In this document: positions 24,633 through 33,197 of the stretch, piece after piece
Position numbering within the stretch: position 1 is the first letter of the stretch
Layout of the letters: every line of letters begins with the position of its first letter
Assembly (NCBI GenBank): GCA_020832495.1
Contig: JAFIEP010000111.1
Location: forward strand, 54,277 to 118,276
Origin: Acidimicrobiia bacterium
Lineage (GTDB): Bacteria > Actinomycetota > Acidimicrobiia > Acidimicrobiales > Acidimicrobilacustridaceae
Direction of reading: 5' to 3'
DNA length: 64,000 bases
The notes under the pieces: generated by a model
What the model was told of the DNA's origin: nothing
Seen by the model: only the letters and a program-made list of their open reading frames with translations
The model's database searches: none
Program-made: the position numbers and the translations under genes

Positions 24633-25637
24633 TCACAAAGGTTCCAAGAAGGTGACGGCGCTCTTGGACTCGGCCAGGTCGGCCGCCCGGCGAACCACCG
24701 GCCCGTCGAGCAGCACCCCCACCACGGTGCCCATCGACACCGTGGCCGTGACCCGCCGCAACAGACCGTCCTCGTCGACGTCGACCGCCAGGCCGACGGG
24801 GATGGACACCAGTCGTTCGGCGGCGCCCGTGGCGCTGGGCGCCACCCAGTCGTCCCAGGGGTCCCGCACGGCGTCGGGTACCCACGACGGCGCCCCGGAC
24901 GAACCCAGACCGACCTGGTCGCCAACCTCGGCCAGCCAGGCGGCAGCGTCGGTGTCGGAGAGTCGGTCGCCCACCAAGCGGGCGAGCGAGGTGGTCAGCT
25001 CGTAGCGGTCGGTAGGCCGGCCGTCGACGGGGTCACCCGCACCCACGGCGCGCACCAGCCCGGGGGTTTCGGCGTCGACCACGTCGAGTAGCGCGGCGGG
25101 ATCGAGCGCACCGTCGGGCAGGTCCTCACCGGCGACTCGCTCCCACAGCCCGGCCAGTGGATCGCCGCCGGCCACCTCGAAGCCGCCGACGGCGTCGGAG
25201 CGGACCTCGCTGCGGCCGGTGGCGGCGTCGTGGACCACTTCGATGCCGGTGCCGGCGCTGCGACCGGCGACCACCACGTCCTGGGTGATCTCCACTCGCC
25301 ACGTGCCCAGGCGGCGGGTGCGGTCGAGAGCGGTCGCCACCCGCCGGGCGGCGCCGTCGGTGGCCCCGTCCGTGGTGTCGGGGTCGCTGCCGTTCCCGGC
25401 ACGTTCGTCGTCGGGTTCGTCGGTTGGCGACGTCTCCGCTTCGTGAGCATCCGAACCGCTGGCGGGCAGCGAGGTGGTCACCTCGGCTGTCGTGTCCGCG
25501 GTGGCCTCGGCGTCGTCACTGCCACATGCGCTGGCCACGAGGGCGACGACCGCCAGCAGCGCCACGCCGCGCCGAGGACGGCGTCCCGACGGGGACGGTG
25601 CCGAGCGTCGGTCGGCCAGCCGTTGCAGGAGAGCCAC
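24633..25637 (-). CDS. Putative lipoprotein
   Basis: 334 aa with GTG start. Basic n-region, hydrophobic stretch and lipobox LVASAC (about residue 38), then a 60-residue low-complexity Thr/Asp/Glu/Ser linker. The folded part (about 100-334) has alternating strands such as GTWRVEITQDVVVAGR and EVVHDAATGRSEVRSD, and a final strand set resembling LolA/LprG-like lipid-binding lipoproteins. That fold is a guess. No RBS is evident. Confidence 0.7.
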   Translation of the reverse strand: MALLQRLADRRSAPSPSGRRPRRGVALLAVVALVASACGSDDAEATADTTAEVTTSLPASGSDAHEAETSPTDEPDDERAGNGSDPDTTDGATDGAARRVATALDRTRRLGTWRVEITQDVVVAGRSAGTGIEVVHDAATGRSEVRSDAVGGFEVAGGDPLAGLWERVAGEDLPDGALDPAALLDVVDAETPGLVRAVGAGDPVDGRPTDRYELTTSLARLVGDRLSDTDAAAWLAEVGDQVGLGSSGAPSWVPDAVRDPWDDWVAPSATGAAERLVSIPVGLAVDVDEDGLLRRVTATVSMGTVVGVLLDGPVVRRAADLAESKSAVTFLEPL

Positions 25638-25701
25638 CTACGCATGATCCCACGCCACGGCCCAGCCCACGTGGCGGGTCCGGGTCGGTAAGAATCGGGT
25701 C

Positions 25702-27240
25702 ATGCCCACCGACGCCGCCCCCGCCGAGGATTCGGCCACGCTGCCGACGAACCTCGTGGTGGTGCTGCTCGACAGCCTCAACCGCCACATGCTCGGCTGC
25801 TACGGCGGCGAGGAGTTCGCCACCCCCAACCTGGATCGTTTCGCCGAAGGTGCGTTGCGCTTCACCAACCACCGCACCGGTTCGTTGCCGTGCATGCCCG
25901 CCCGCCACGACCTGCTCGTCGGCGCCTGGGACTTCCTGTGGCGTCCGTGGGGATCGGTCGAGCTGTGGGAGGAGGCGTTCACCGTCCCCTTGCGGCGGGC
26001 GGGAGTGACCACCAAGTTGATCACCGACCACCCCCACCTGTTCGAGGCCGGCGGCGAGAACTACCACGTGGACTTCGGGGCGTGGGACTACCAGCGCGGC
26101 CACGAGAGCGATCCGTGGCGGACCCGGGCCGACCCGTCGTGGGCCGGCGCGCCCAGCTTCGGACGAGGCTGGACGCCGTATGACGACTCGCGGGGTTGGT
26201 TCGACGACGAGGAGGACTTCCCCGGTCCCCGAACCATGGCCGCCGCAGCACGCTGGATCACCGACGAAGCACCCGCAGCGGAGCGCTTCGTGCTGGTGGT
26301 CGACGAGTTCGATCCCCACGAACCGTTCGACACACCCGAGCCCTACTCGTCGATGTACGACCCCGACTGGGACGACACGCCACTCATCTGGCCTCCCTAC
26401 AGTGCCGCCGCGGTGCGCGGCGGCACCATCACCCCCCGCCAGGCCCGCCAGATCCGGGCCCAGTACGGCGGCAAACTGACCATGATCGACCACTGGTTCG
26501 GGACGCTGCTCGACGCGCTCGACCGCAGTGGCCACGCCGAGGACACCGCCGTGGTGGTGTGCACCGACCACGGCCACTACCTCGGCGAGAAGGACATCTT
26601 CGGCAAGCCCGGGGTGCCCGTCTACGCCCCTATGGGTCACATCCCACTGCTGATCCGCTGGCCGGGCCAGGCGGCCGGCGTCCGCACCCAACTGACCACC
26701 ACCGTCGACCTGCACGCCACGGTGTGCGACCTGTTCGACGTGTCGTCGGCGCACCGTACCCACGGACGATCGCTGCTACCGGCCATCTCCGACCCCGAGG
26801 CCCGGGTGCGGGACTGGGCGTTGACGGGTGTGTGGGGTCGTGAGGTGCACTACGTCGACGACCAGTACAGCTACGGTCGCTGCCCGACCGGCGAGCACAA
26901 CGCGCCTCTGTCGATGTGGTCGAACCGTTGGTCGACCATGCCGGTGCACCACCTGCCGGATCTGCGGCTACCTCCACCCGACGACCGAGCCACCCTCGAC
27001 CGCATGCCCGGCTCGGACATACCGGTCATCCGCCAGCCCTTCGGTCCGGGCGATCCACTCCCGTACTGGGCGTTCACCCGCTTCACCACCCACCACCTCT
27101 ACGACCACCGCAACGATCCACTCGAGGTGGAGAACCTGGTGGGGTCGAAGGAGGAGGCCGACCTGGCCGACGCGCTGCGCACCGCGCTGGTGACCGTCGA
27201 GGCCCCTGACGACCAACTGGCGCGGCTGGGCCTGGGGTAG
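25702..27240 (+). CDS. Type I sulfatase family protein
   Basis: 512 aa, no signal peptide. The formylglycine site C64-M-P-A-R68 lies in GSLPCMPARHDLL, the cysteine-type consensus that needs a formylglycine-generating enzyme for maturation; none is in the window. Metal ligands are in VVVLLDSLNRH (one of the usual paired Asp is Ser) and CTDHGHYLGEKDIFGKPG. It hydrolyses sulfate or possibly phosphonate esters; substrate unknown. TAAGAAT ends 6 nt before the ATG. The PIG-L deacetylase is 54 nt downstream on the same strand. Confidence 0.9.
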   Translation: MPTDAAPAEDSATLPTNLVVVLLDSLNRHMLGCYGGEEFATPNLDRFAEGALRFTNHRTGSLPCMPARHDLLVGAWDFLWRPWGSVELWEEAFTVPLRRAGVTTKLITDHPHLFEAGGENYHVDFGAWDYQRGHESDPWRTRADPSWAGAPSFGRGWTPYDDSRGWFDDEEDFPGPRTMAAAARWITDEAPAAERFVLVVDEFDPHEPFDTPEPYSSMYDPDWDDTPLIWPPYSAAAVRGGTITPRQARQIRAQYGGKLTMIDHWFGTLLDALDRSGHAEDTAVVVCTDHGHYLGEKDIFGKPGVPVYAPMGHIPLLIRWPGQAAGVRTQLTTTVDLHATVCDLFDVSSAHRTHGRSLLPAISDPEARVRDWALTGVWGREVHYVDDQYSYGRCPTGEHNAPLSMWSNRWSTMPVHHLPDLRLPPPDDRATLDRMPGSDIPVIRQPFGPGDPLPYWAFTRFTTHHLYDHRNDPLEVENLVGSKEEADLADALRTALVTVEAPDDQLARLGLG

Positions 27241-27294
27241 CGCCGACACGCCCTGCCGAGCGGCGGCTCGGGCCCGAGTGGCAGGCTGGATGGC

Positions 27295-28035
27295 ATGGCC
27301 ACCACCGAGCGGCGGACCGCGCTCGCCCCAACCGACCTGGGCACGATCCTGGCGGTGTGGGCCCACCCCGACGACGAGACCTTCCTGGCCGGCGGGATCA
27401 TGGCCGACGCCGTGGCCAACGGGCAGCGGGTCGTGTGCGTGGCAGCCACCGCCGGCGAGCGGGGCACCGATGACCCCGTCGAGTGGCCGCCTGAGCGCCT
27501 CGGTCGGGTCCGTCGATGGGAGGCGCGGGCGGCCATGGCGGTGCTCGGCGTGGCCGACCACCGCTGGCTCGGACTCCCCGACGGACACCTGGCCGACCTC
27601 GACCCCGACGGACCGATCGAGTCGATTGCCTGGCTCATCGACGACGTCGGTCCCGACACGATCCTCACCTTCGGGCCCGACGGCATGACGTTCCACCCCG
27701 ACCACCGGACCATCTCCACCTGGGTGACCGAGGCATGGCGACGACGCGGCGCACCAGGGCGACTCCTGCACGCTGCGATGTCCACCTCGCAGCTCGACGA
27801 GTGGGCCGAGCGTTACGAGGCCTGGGGCGTCTTCATGACCGATGAGCGCCCCACGGGTGTCCCCGACGCCGAGTTGGCTGTCGATCATCGGCTCTCCCCC
27901 ACCACGCTGGACCAGAAGATGGCCGCGCTGTTGGCCATGCACTCCCAGACCGCACCGGCCCTGGCCGTCCTCGGAGCGGGCGACTTCCGCCACGAGAACG
28001 CCTTCGAACGCTTCGTGGCGTGTCCGGCACCGTGA
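27295..28035 (+). CDS. PIG-L family deacetylase
   Basis: 246 aa. Zinc-dependent de-N-acetylase fold of the MshB/Mca/GlcNAc-PI deacetylase family: zinc and catalytic residues in AHPDDE (residues 23-28) and the FHPDHRTI histidine near residue 130, with a C-terminal HSQTAPAL helix. Mycothiol MshB or Mca activity is possible but unproven. The sulfatase upstream suggests work on a sulfated or N-acetylated sugar (inference). Confidence 0.9.
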   Translation: MATTERRTALAPTDLGTILAVWAHPDDETFLAGGIMADAVANGQRVVCVAATAGERGTDDPVEWPPERLGRVRRWEARAAMAVLGVADHRWLGLPDGHLADLDPDGPIESIAWLIDDVGPDTILTFGPDGMTFHPDHRTISTWVTEAWRRRGAPGRLLHAAMSTSQLDEWAERYEAWGVFMTDERPTGVPDAELAVDHRLSPTTLDQKMAALLAMHSQTAPALAVLGAGDFRHENAFERFVACPAP

Positions 28036-28060
28036 GCCGACGCGAGATCTGACGGTACCC

Positions 28061-28076
28061 GCCGACCGACGTCGGC
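28061..28076. terminator. Small hairpin between convergent genes
   Basis: GCCGAC and GTCGGC pair around a 4-nt loop in the 83-nt gap between the PIG-L and ApbC genes. No T-run. Confidence 0.35.
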
Positions 28077-28118
28077 TGCTGGCCGACCGCCGCCAGCCGG
28101 CCTCGACGCGGAGCCCGC

Positions 28119-29264
28119 TCAGAGCAGCTTCAACTCGGGGTGGCTGCGGCGGGTGGGGGCCAACACGGTGTCGATCTGCTCGGCGATGTGCGCAATGGCC
28201 AGCGCCGCTTCGCTCTCGGGGTCGGTCGCCATGATGGGTCGCCCGGCGTCGGAGCCGGCCCGCATGGCAGGCACCAGCGGTACCTGGCCGACGAGTGGCA
28301 CCTCGAGTTGCTCGGCCAGCTCCGCCCCTCCGCCCTCGCCGAAGATCTGGTAGCGCTTGCCGTCGTCGCCGGTGAACCACGACATGTTCTCGATGACGCC
28401 CTTCACCTCGAGGTTCACCTTGTGGGCCATGTAGGCGGCACGCTGCGCCACCCGCTGCGCGGCGGCCTGCGGGGTGGTCACCACGAACACCTCCGAGCGG
28501 GGCATGTACTGCGCCAGCGAGATCGACACGTCGCCGGTGCCGGGGGGAAGGTCGACCAGCAGGTAGTCGGGGTCGTCCCAGAAGACGTCGGTGAGGAACT
28601 GTTCGAGCGCCTTGTGGAGCATGGGACCACGCCAGATGACCGGTGTGTCCTCCTCGGCGAAGAACCCCATGGAGATGCACCGCACGCCGTGCACCTCGGG
28701 CGGCACCAGCATCTGGTCGATGACCACCGGCGGCCGGTCGACCCCGAGCATGCGTGGGATGGAGAAGCCCCACACGTCGGCGTCCACCACGGCCACCGAT
28801 CGTTCCCGCCGGGCGAGTGCGATGGCGATGTTGGCCGTCAGTGACGACTTGCCGACCCCGCCCTTGCCCGAGGCGATGAGCAGCACCCGCGTGCGCGAGC
28901 CGGGGGCGGCGAAGGGGATGGCTCGCCCCTCGGCGTGGCCCTGGGCCGGCTGCGACCCCGCAGTGGCCGCCGGGTCGCCGTGCACCATGCGGCGGACGTT
29001 CTCGCGTTCCTGGTCGGTCATCACGGTGAAGTCGATGTCGGTGCCGACCACCCCGTCGAGCGCGTCGACGGCGGTCGTCACCCGCGAGGTGATCTCGTTG
29101 CGCAGCGGACACCCCGCCACGGTGAGCGCCACCTGTACCCCCACGCGACCGTCGTCGCCGATGGTCACCTGCCGCACCATGCCGAGATCCACGATGCTGC
29201 GATGCAGCTCCGGATCCTCGACCGGGCGCAGGGCATCGATGACCTGCTCGTCGGTGGGGGCCAT
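28119..29264 (-). CDS. apbC: Mrp/ApbC-type P-loop iron-sulfur carrier
   Basis: 381 aa. An N-terminal MIP18/DUF59 domain (DALRPVEDPELHRSIVDLGMV, TVAGCPLRNEI) joins a NBP35/ApbC ATPase with LLIASGKGGVGKSSLTANIA, VDADVWGFSIPRMLG, LVDLPPGTGDVSI and ENMSWF. These proteins carry and insert Fe-S clusters. The ATPase's usual CxxC cluster motif after ENMSWF is not seen: TGDDGKRYQIFGEGGG follows. The start at 29264 has GGAGG 9 nt upstream. Divergent from the SufR-like regulator across 54 nt. Confidence 0.93.
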   Translation of the reverse strand: MAPTDEQVIDALRPVEDPELHRSIVDLGMVRQVTIGDDGRVGVQVALTVAGCPLRNEITSRVTTAVDALDGVVGTDIDFTVMTDQERENVRRMVHGDPAATAGSQPAQGHAEGRAIPFAAPGSRTRVLLIASGKGGVGKSSLTANIAIALARRERSVAVVDADVWGFSIPRMLGVDRPPVVIDQMLVPPEVHGVRCISMGFFAEEDTPVIWRGPMLHKALEQFLTDVFWDDPDYLLVDLPPGTGDVSISLAQYMPRSEVFVVTTPQAAAQRVAQRAAYMAHKVNLEVKGVIENMSWFTGDDGKRYQIFGEGGGAELAEQLEVPLVGQVPLVPAMRAGSDAGRPIMATDPESEAALAIAHIAEQIDTVLAPTRRSHPELKLL

Positions 29265-29288
29265 GTTCGAGTCCTCCTGCGCCGGAAT

Positions 29289-29312
29289 TTCTCCTACTGA
29301 CATAGGTAGAAT
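29289..29312 (+). promoter_or_regulatory. Operator-like imperfect palindrome and leaderless promoter
   Basis: TTCTCCTAC and TAGGTAGAA form an imperfect palindrome around TGACA in the 54-nt gap between apbC and the SufR-like gene. TAGAAT (29307-29312) ends 6 nt before the GTG at 29319. A regulator bound here could control both directions. Confidence 0.5.
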
Positions 29313-29318
29313 ACCGGC

Positions 29319-30110
29319 GTGGCCTCCGCCAACCCCACCCCGACCGGCAAAGCCGCCTCGGCCACCCTGGCCGCCGAGGCCACCGGCGAACTCAACGCCA
29401 CCGATTTCTCGTCGGTCGTGACGGCGCTGACCGCGGCGTTCGGTGACACCACCCGGCGTGAGATCTACCTGCTGGCCCGCCGAACCACCGCCGGGGTGAC
29501 CGCTGCTCAGGTGGCCCGCCACTTCGACCTGCATCCCAACGTGGCTCGCCATCACCTCGACAAGTTGGCTGCCGGCGGCTACCTGGCCATCGAGGTGGCT
29601 CGCTCGTCGGCTACCGGCGCCGGGCGCCCCTCGAAGCACTACCGGGCCACCACCAAGGCCGACGCACTCGACTTGCCGCTCCGCCACGACGATGTGCTGG
29701 TCACCCTGCTGGGTCGGGCCCTGTCCATGCTCCCGCCCGAGCAGGCCGAAGCCATGGCCCTCGAGGTCGGTGAGGAGTACGGGGCGCTGCTGGCCGAGCG
29801 AATGGGCGACCTCGGCGAGACCCAGCGCAGCTTCCGTACCGCACTGCACGCCGTGGCCGACGCCCTCACCGCCCACGGCTTCGCCGCCCACGCCGAGAAG
29901 CGCAACAACGAGTTGCGCATCGTGAGCGAGCACTGTCCGTTCGGCGAGGCGGTGCTCGAGAACCCCATCATCTGCGCCGTCGACCGGGGCATGGTGCGCG
30001 GCCTCGTGGACCGCCTGCTCGGCGACGACCCCGACCGCGAGACCGTGGTGTCGCTGCAGTCCTCGAAGCCGATGGGTGACCGGGCCTGCATCACCACCGT
30101 CGAGACCTGA
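29319..30110 (+). CDS. SufR-like HTH regulator
   Basis: 263 aa with GTG start. A winged helix (about 40-105) contains TTRREIYLLARR, TAAQVARHFDLHPNVARHHLDKL and a GRPSKHYRAT wing. The C-terminal half has conserved EHCPFGEAV, PIICAVDRGMVRGL and RACITTV cysteines, matching the cluster-binding half of SufR-type repressors, which sense [2Fe-2S]/[4Fe-4S] status and repress Fe-S assembly genes. It is followed after 15 nt by a cysteine desulfurase and is divergent from apbC, which fits that role. The SUF core (sufBCD) is not in the window. Confidence 0.82.
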   Translation: MASANPTPTGKAASATLAAEATGELNATDFSSVVTALTAAFGDTTRREIYLLARRTTAGVTAAQVARHFDLHPNVARHHLDKLAAGGYLAIEVARSSATGAGRPSKHYRATTKADALDLPLRHDDVLVTLLGRALSMLPPEQAEAMALEVGEEYGALLAERMGDLGETQRSFRTALHAVADALTAHGFAAHAEKRNNELRIVSEHCPFGEAVLENPIICAVDRGMVRGLVDRLLGDDPDRETVVSLQSSKPMGDRACITTVET

Positions 30111-30125
30111 CGCTCCCCGTTCCCC

Positions 30126-31268
30126 ATGGCCCGGCACTACCTCGACCACGCGTCCACGTCGCCACTGCGACCACAGGCCACCGAGGCCATGCTGGCGGCG
30201 TTGGGTCAGCCATGGGGTGACCCCAGCCGCATCCACCACGAGGCCATGGCCGCCCGCGTGGCGCTCGAGAACGCCCGCGACGGCGTGGCCACGCTGGTCG
30301 GTGCCCGCAACCGCGAGGTGGTGTTCACCTCGGGCGCCACCGAGGCGATCAGCGCGGCGGTGTGGGGCGCCGCTGAGCGAGGCGACCACCTGGTGGTCAG
30401 CGCCGTGGAGCACTCGGCGGTGCGACTGGCTGCCGACCGGCTGGCCGAGGCCGGCTCGCACACCGTCGACGTGGTGGGGGTCGACCGCACGGGCCGGGTC
30501 GACCCCGACGAGGTCGCCGACCGACTGCGCGACACCACGGCACTGGTGGCGGTGCAGTCCGTCAACCACGAGGTGGGGACCTGCCAACCCGTCGACGAGG
30601 TGGTGACGCTGTGCCGTGAGCGGGGGCTCCTGAGCCTCGTGGATGCCGCCCAGAGCGTCGGGCGGGCCGACATCGACTTCTCCTCGTCGGGCATCGACCT
30701 CCTGGCCGTCAGCGCCCACAAGCTCGGTGGCCCACCTGGGATCGGGGCGCTGTGCATCCGTCGCGGGCTGCGGCTTCCGCCGCTGCTCGTCGGCGGCGAA
30801 CAGGAACGTGCTCGGCGGGCAGGGATGGAGAACCTGCCGGCGGCCATCGGGTTCGGCGCGGCGGCAACTGCGCTTGCCGGGGAGGACGTCCGCACCGCCG
30901 AAGCAGCCGAACAGCGCCGTCTGAGTCACCGACTGGCCGAGGGCATGGCTGCGTTGGACGGGGTCACCGTCTACGGCGACCCCCAGCGACGAGCACCGCA
31001 CATCGTGTGTTGTGGCATCGACGGGATCGAACCGCAGGCAGTGCTGTTGGGCCTCGACCAGGCCGGCGTGGCCGCCCATGCCGGCAGCGCCTGTGCCTCG
31101 GCTGACCTCCAGCCGTCACCGGTGCTGGCCGCCATGGGGGTCGACGCCCACCGGTCACTACGTCTGTCGGTGGGTTGGTCGTCGACCGACGCCGACATCG
31201 ACGCCGCGCTCGACGCCCTCCCACCGCTGCTGGGCCGCTTGCGTGCACTCGGCGGGAGTGCCAACTGA
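30126..31268 (+). CDS. Cysteine desulfurase (NifS/IscS-like)
   Basis: 380 aa PLP enzyme that releases sulfur from cysteine as an enzyme persulfide for Fe-S cluster or thio-modification use. It begins YLDHASTSPLRP, has VFTSGATEAIS, the PLP lysine in SAHKLGGPPGIG and the reactive-loop cysteine in AHAGSACASADLQPSPVL, as in IscS class I. In an operon with the SufR-like regulator. No IscU is nearby; MnmA-type partners are not in the window. Confidence 0.94.
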   Translation: MARHYLDHASTSPLRPQATEAMLAALGQPWGDPSRIHHEAMAARVALENARDGVATLVGARNREVVFTSGATEAISAAVWGAAERGDHLVVSAVEHSAVRLAADRLAEAGSHTVDVVGVDRTGRVDPDEVADRLRDTTALVAVQSVNHEVGTCQPVDEVVTLCRERGLLSLVDAAQSVGRADIDFSSSGIDLLAVSAHKLGGPPGIGALCIRRGLRLPPLLVGGEQERARRAGMENLPAAIGFGAAATALAGEDVRTAEAAEQRRLSHRLAEGMAALDGVTVYGDPQRRAPHIVCCGIDGIEPQAVLLGLDQAGVAAHAGSACASADLQPSPVLAAMGVDAHRSLRLSVGWSSTDADIDAALDALPPLLGRLRALGGSAN

Positions 31269-31279
31269 CCCGATCGTCG

Positions 31280-32593
31280 TCAGCGGTCGACGCTCACCCC
31301 GAAACGATCGGCGAAGGCACGCCAGTCGCTCCAGTCCACCTCGGACGAGGCCCACGCCGGCACCGGCGCCCTCGTCGACAGGCCGGCGAGGTCCTCGGGT
31401 CCGGCCAGGTCGGAGTGGTCGTCGGGCTCACCCAACGCGGTCGCGATGCGCTCGGCCATCACGTCACCGAGGATCATCGTGTAGGCGAGGTGACTCGGCC
31501 ACAGCGCAGCGAAGCAGTCGAGCCCGAGCGTCTCGAGCTTGGCCGGCACCGGGGTGCCCACCTCGGCGTTCTGCGCAGCGCGGGCATCGGCCAACATCGG
31601 GTGCTGGGTGCGTCGGCGCGCCCACGCCGCCCACCGGAGGTCGTCGACCTTGGCCCCGACGTCGGGCGCGATGTCCAGCAGGCGTTCGACAGTGGCGGCG
31701 ACCAGCACCGGGTCGAGGGTCGGCTCGAAGCGCAGGTCGACCGGTCCCGCCACGGTGCGATGGTGATCGGCAGGAGGACGGACCAGCCACAGGGTGCGCC
31801 CGCGCCACGGGTGGGCCACCACGTGCAGGCGGTCGAACCAGCCACTGACGAGTGGAAGGTCGCCGTGCACCGCCACCACCTGGAGTTGCTGCACCGCCTG
31901 ACACTCTGCCACCGCGGTGGCCGCCGAGCGCCGCCGCCCCGCATCTCCGAAGCGCACCGAGAGTTGGCGCAGCACCTCGGCGTTGCCGGCGTCCGCGCAG
32001 GCCACCACGAACCGAGCGACCACCCGCACCGGCTGGCCGTCCACCTCGATCTCCACCGAGTCGATGGCGGTGTCATCGAACATGGCGAAACGCATCAGCC
32101 GACCACGCACATAGCGGCGTTCCACGGGCTTGCGCAGCGTCTCGAGAAGGGTCGCCGGGTCGCCGACCCGATCCATGGCCAAGCGATAGCCACCGAAGCG
32201 CGCCAACACGCCACCGCTCATGACGTCGGGCAGTGCGTCGCCGACGGCGAAGGGCAGGCCGGCGTCGCGCCACCAGTTCGTGCGCCGCGTCTGCTCCGTG
32301 GGCGAGACGACACACCACGCCTCCTCGTCGGGCTGGTGCAGGTCGTGGGTGCGCAACCAGTGGTCCCAGAACCCCATGGCCCGACGCGCCGGCTGCATGC
32401 GGTTGGGGTCATTGCCTTCGTAGCCGGCCGACAAGTAGCCCTCGTCGAGCAGGGTCTCGGCCCCGAGTGAGGGATCGTCGAGGACGCACACCGACCAACG
32501 AGGGTGCAGCGAGGCCGCCAGATAGGCGGCCTGCACGGTGTCACCGATGATCAGGACATCGACCCCGAGGTCACCAGATGGGTCGGCAGGCAT
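31280..32593 (-). CDS. FAD-dependent oxidoreductase-like protein with degenerate dinucleotide motif
   Basis: 437 aa. The N-terminus VDVLIIGDTVQAAYLAASL followed by SVCVLDDPS looks like a Rossmann beta-alpha-beta unit, but the GxGxxG is lost (GDTVQA). The middle has ARFVVACADAGNAEVLRQL, and the C-terminal part resembles the DAO family (LGLDCFAALWPSHLAYTMILGDVMAERI). It may still bind FAD weakly or be a non-catalytic relative. Cytoplasmic. It converges on the cysteine desulfurase with an 11-nt gap. Confidence 0.55.
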   Translation of the reverse strand: MPADPSGDLGVDVLIIGDTVQAAYLAASLHPRWSVCVLDDPSLGAETLLDEGYLSAGYEGNDPNRMQPARRAMGFWDHWLRTHDLHQPDEEAWCVVSPTEQTRRTNWWRDAGLPFAVGDALPDVMSGGVLARFGGYRLAMDRVGDPATLLETLRKPVERRYVRGRLMRFAMFDDTAIDSVEIEVDGQPVRVVARFVVACADAGNAEVLRQLSVRFGDAGRRRSAATAVAECQAVQQLQVVAVHGDLPLVSGWFDRLHVVAHPWRGRTLWLVRPPADHHRTVAGPVDLRFEPTLDPVLVAATVERLLDIAPDVGAKVDDLRWAAWARRRTQHPMLADARAAQNAEVGTPVPAKLETLGLDCFAALWPSHLAYTMILGDVMAERIATALGEPDDHSDLAGPEDLAGLSTRAPVPAWASSEVDWSDWRAFADRFGVSVDR

Positions 32594-32682
32594 GTCGAAA
32601 CGTTAGCGGCGTCCCTGCTCGTGGTGCGTCATCGGTCACGCCCGGCGAGCTGACCGTCGGCCAGGCACTACCGTCGCGTCCC

Positions 32683-33144
32683 GTGGCGATCCACCTCATC
32701 CGGCACGGACATGCGGGGAAAAGGTCTGGGTGGTCCGGCGACGATGTCGATCGGCCCCTCAGCGCCAAAGGGCGAGACCAGGCAGAGCAACTCGTCGAGG
32801 TGTTGCGTGGCCACCAGGTGGGTGAGGTCTACTCCAGCCCGGCCGTCCGCTGCGTGCAGACCGTGCAGCCGCTGGCAGCCGATCGAGGACTGGAGGTCAC
32901 CAACGAGTCGTGCCTGGCCGAGGGCGCCGATCCGTCGAAGGCCCTGAGATGGTTGCTCGACCGCGCAACGGAGAACCCGGTGGCGTGCAGCCATGGCGAC
33001 CTGATCCCGGTGATGATCCGGATGCTGGTGGCCGACGGCATGGACACCGACGCCGGCGGCGTGTCGCACAAGGGCTCGTTGTGGACCCTCGACGTCGAGG
33101 ATGGCACGGTGCGTCGAGGCACCTATCACCCACCGGCACGCTGA
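32683..33144 (+). CDS. SixA-like histidine phosphatase
   Basis: 153 aa with GTG start, chosen because the family begins right at VAIHLIRHGHAGKR (RHG near residue 7) and a TACCGT hexamer lies 8 nt upstream. Other motifs: SSPAVRCVQTVQPLA and SHGDLIPVMI (second histidine). SixA-type enzymes dephosphorylate phosphohistidine proteins or small molecules; here the substrate is unknown. Divergent from the FAD-fold protein. Confidence 0.87.
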   Translation: MAIHLIRHGHAGKRSGWSGDDVDRPLSAKGRDQAEQLVEVLRGHQVGEVYSSPAVRCVQTVQPLAADRGLEVTNESCLAEGADPSKALRWLLDRATENPVACSHGDLIPVMIRMLVADGMDTDAGGVSHKGSLWTLDVEDGTVRRGTYHPPAR

Positions 33145-33156
33145 GTTTCCCGGCCC

Positions 33157-33182
33157 GGCTGCGGACCGGCGACCGGTCAGCC
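33157..33182. terminator. Hairpin between convergent SixA-like and DUF3097 genes
   Basis: GACCGG and CCGGTC pair around CGA, extended outside by GGCT/AGCC with a small bulge. No T-run. Confidence 0.4.
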
Positions 33183-33197
33183 GCTCAGGGCATCCAG

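Noticed and set aside
28119..31079. A single 986-aa minus-strand reading frame
   Set aside because: Only the 381-residue C-terminal part (from ATG 29264 with an RBS) is protein-like; the rest is antisense to the regulator and cysteine desulfurase.
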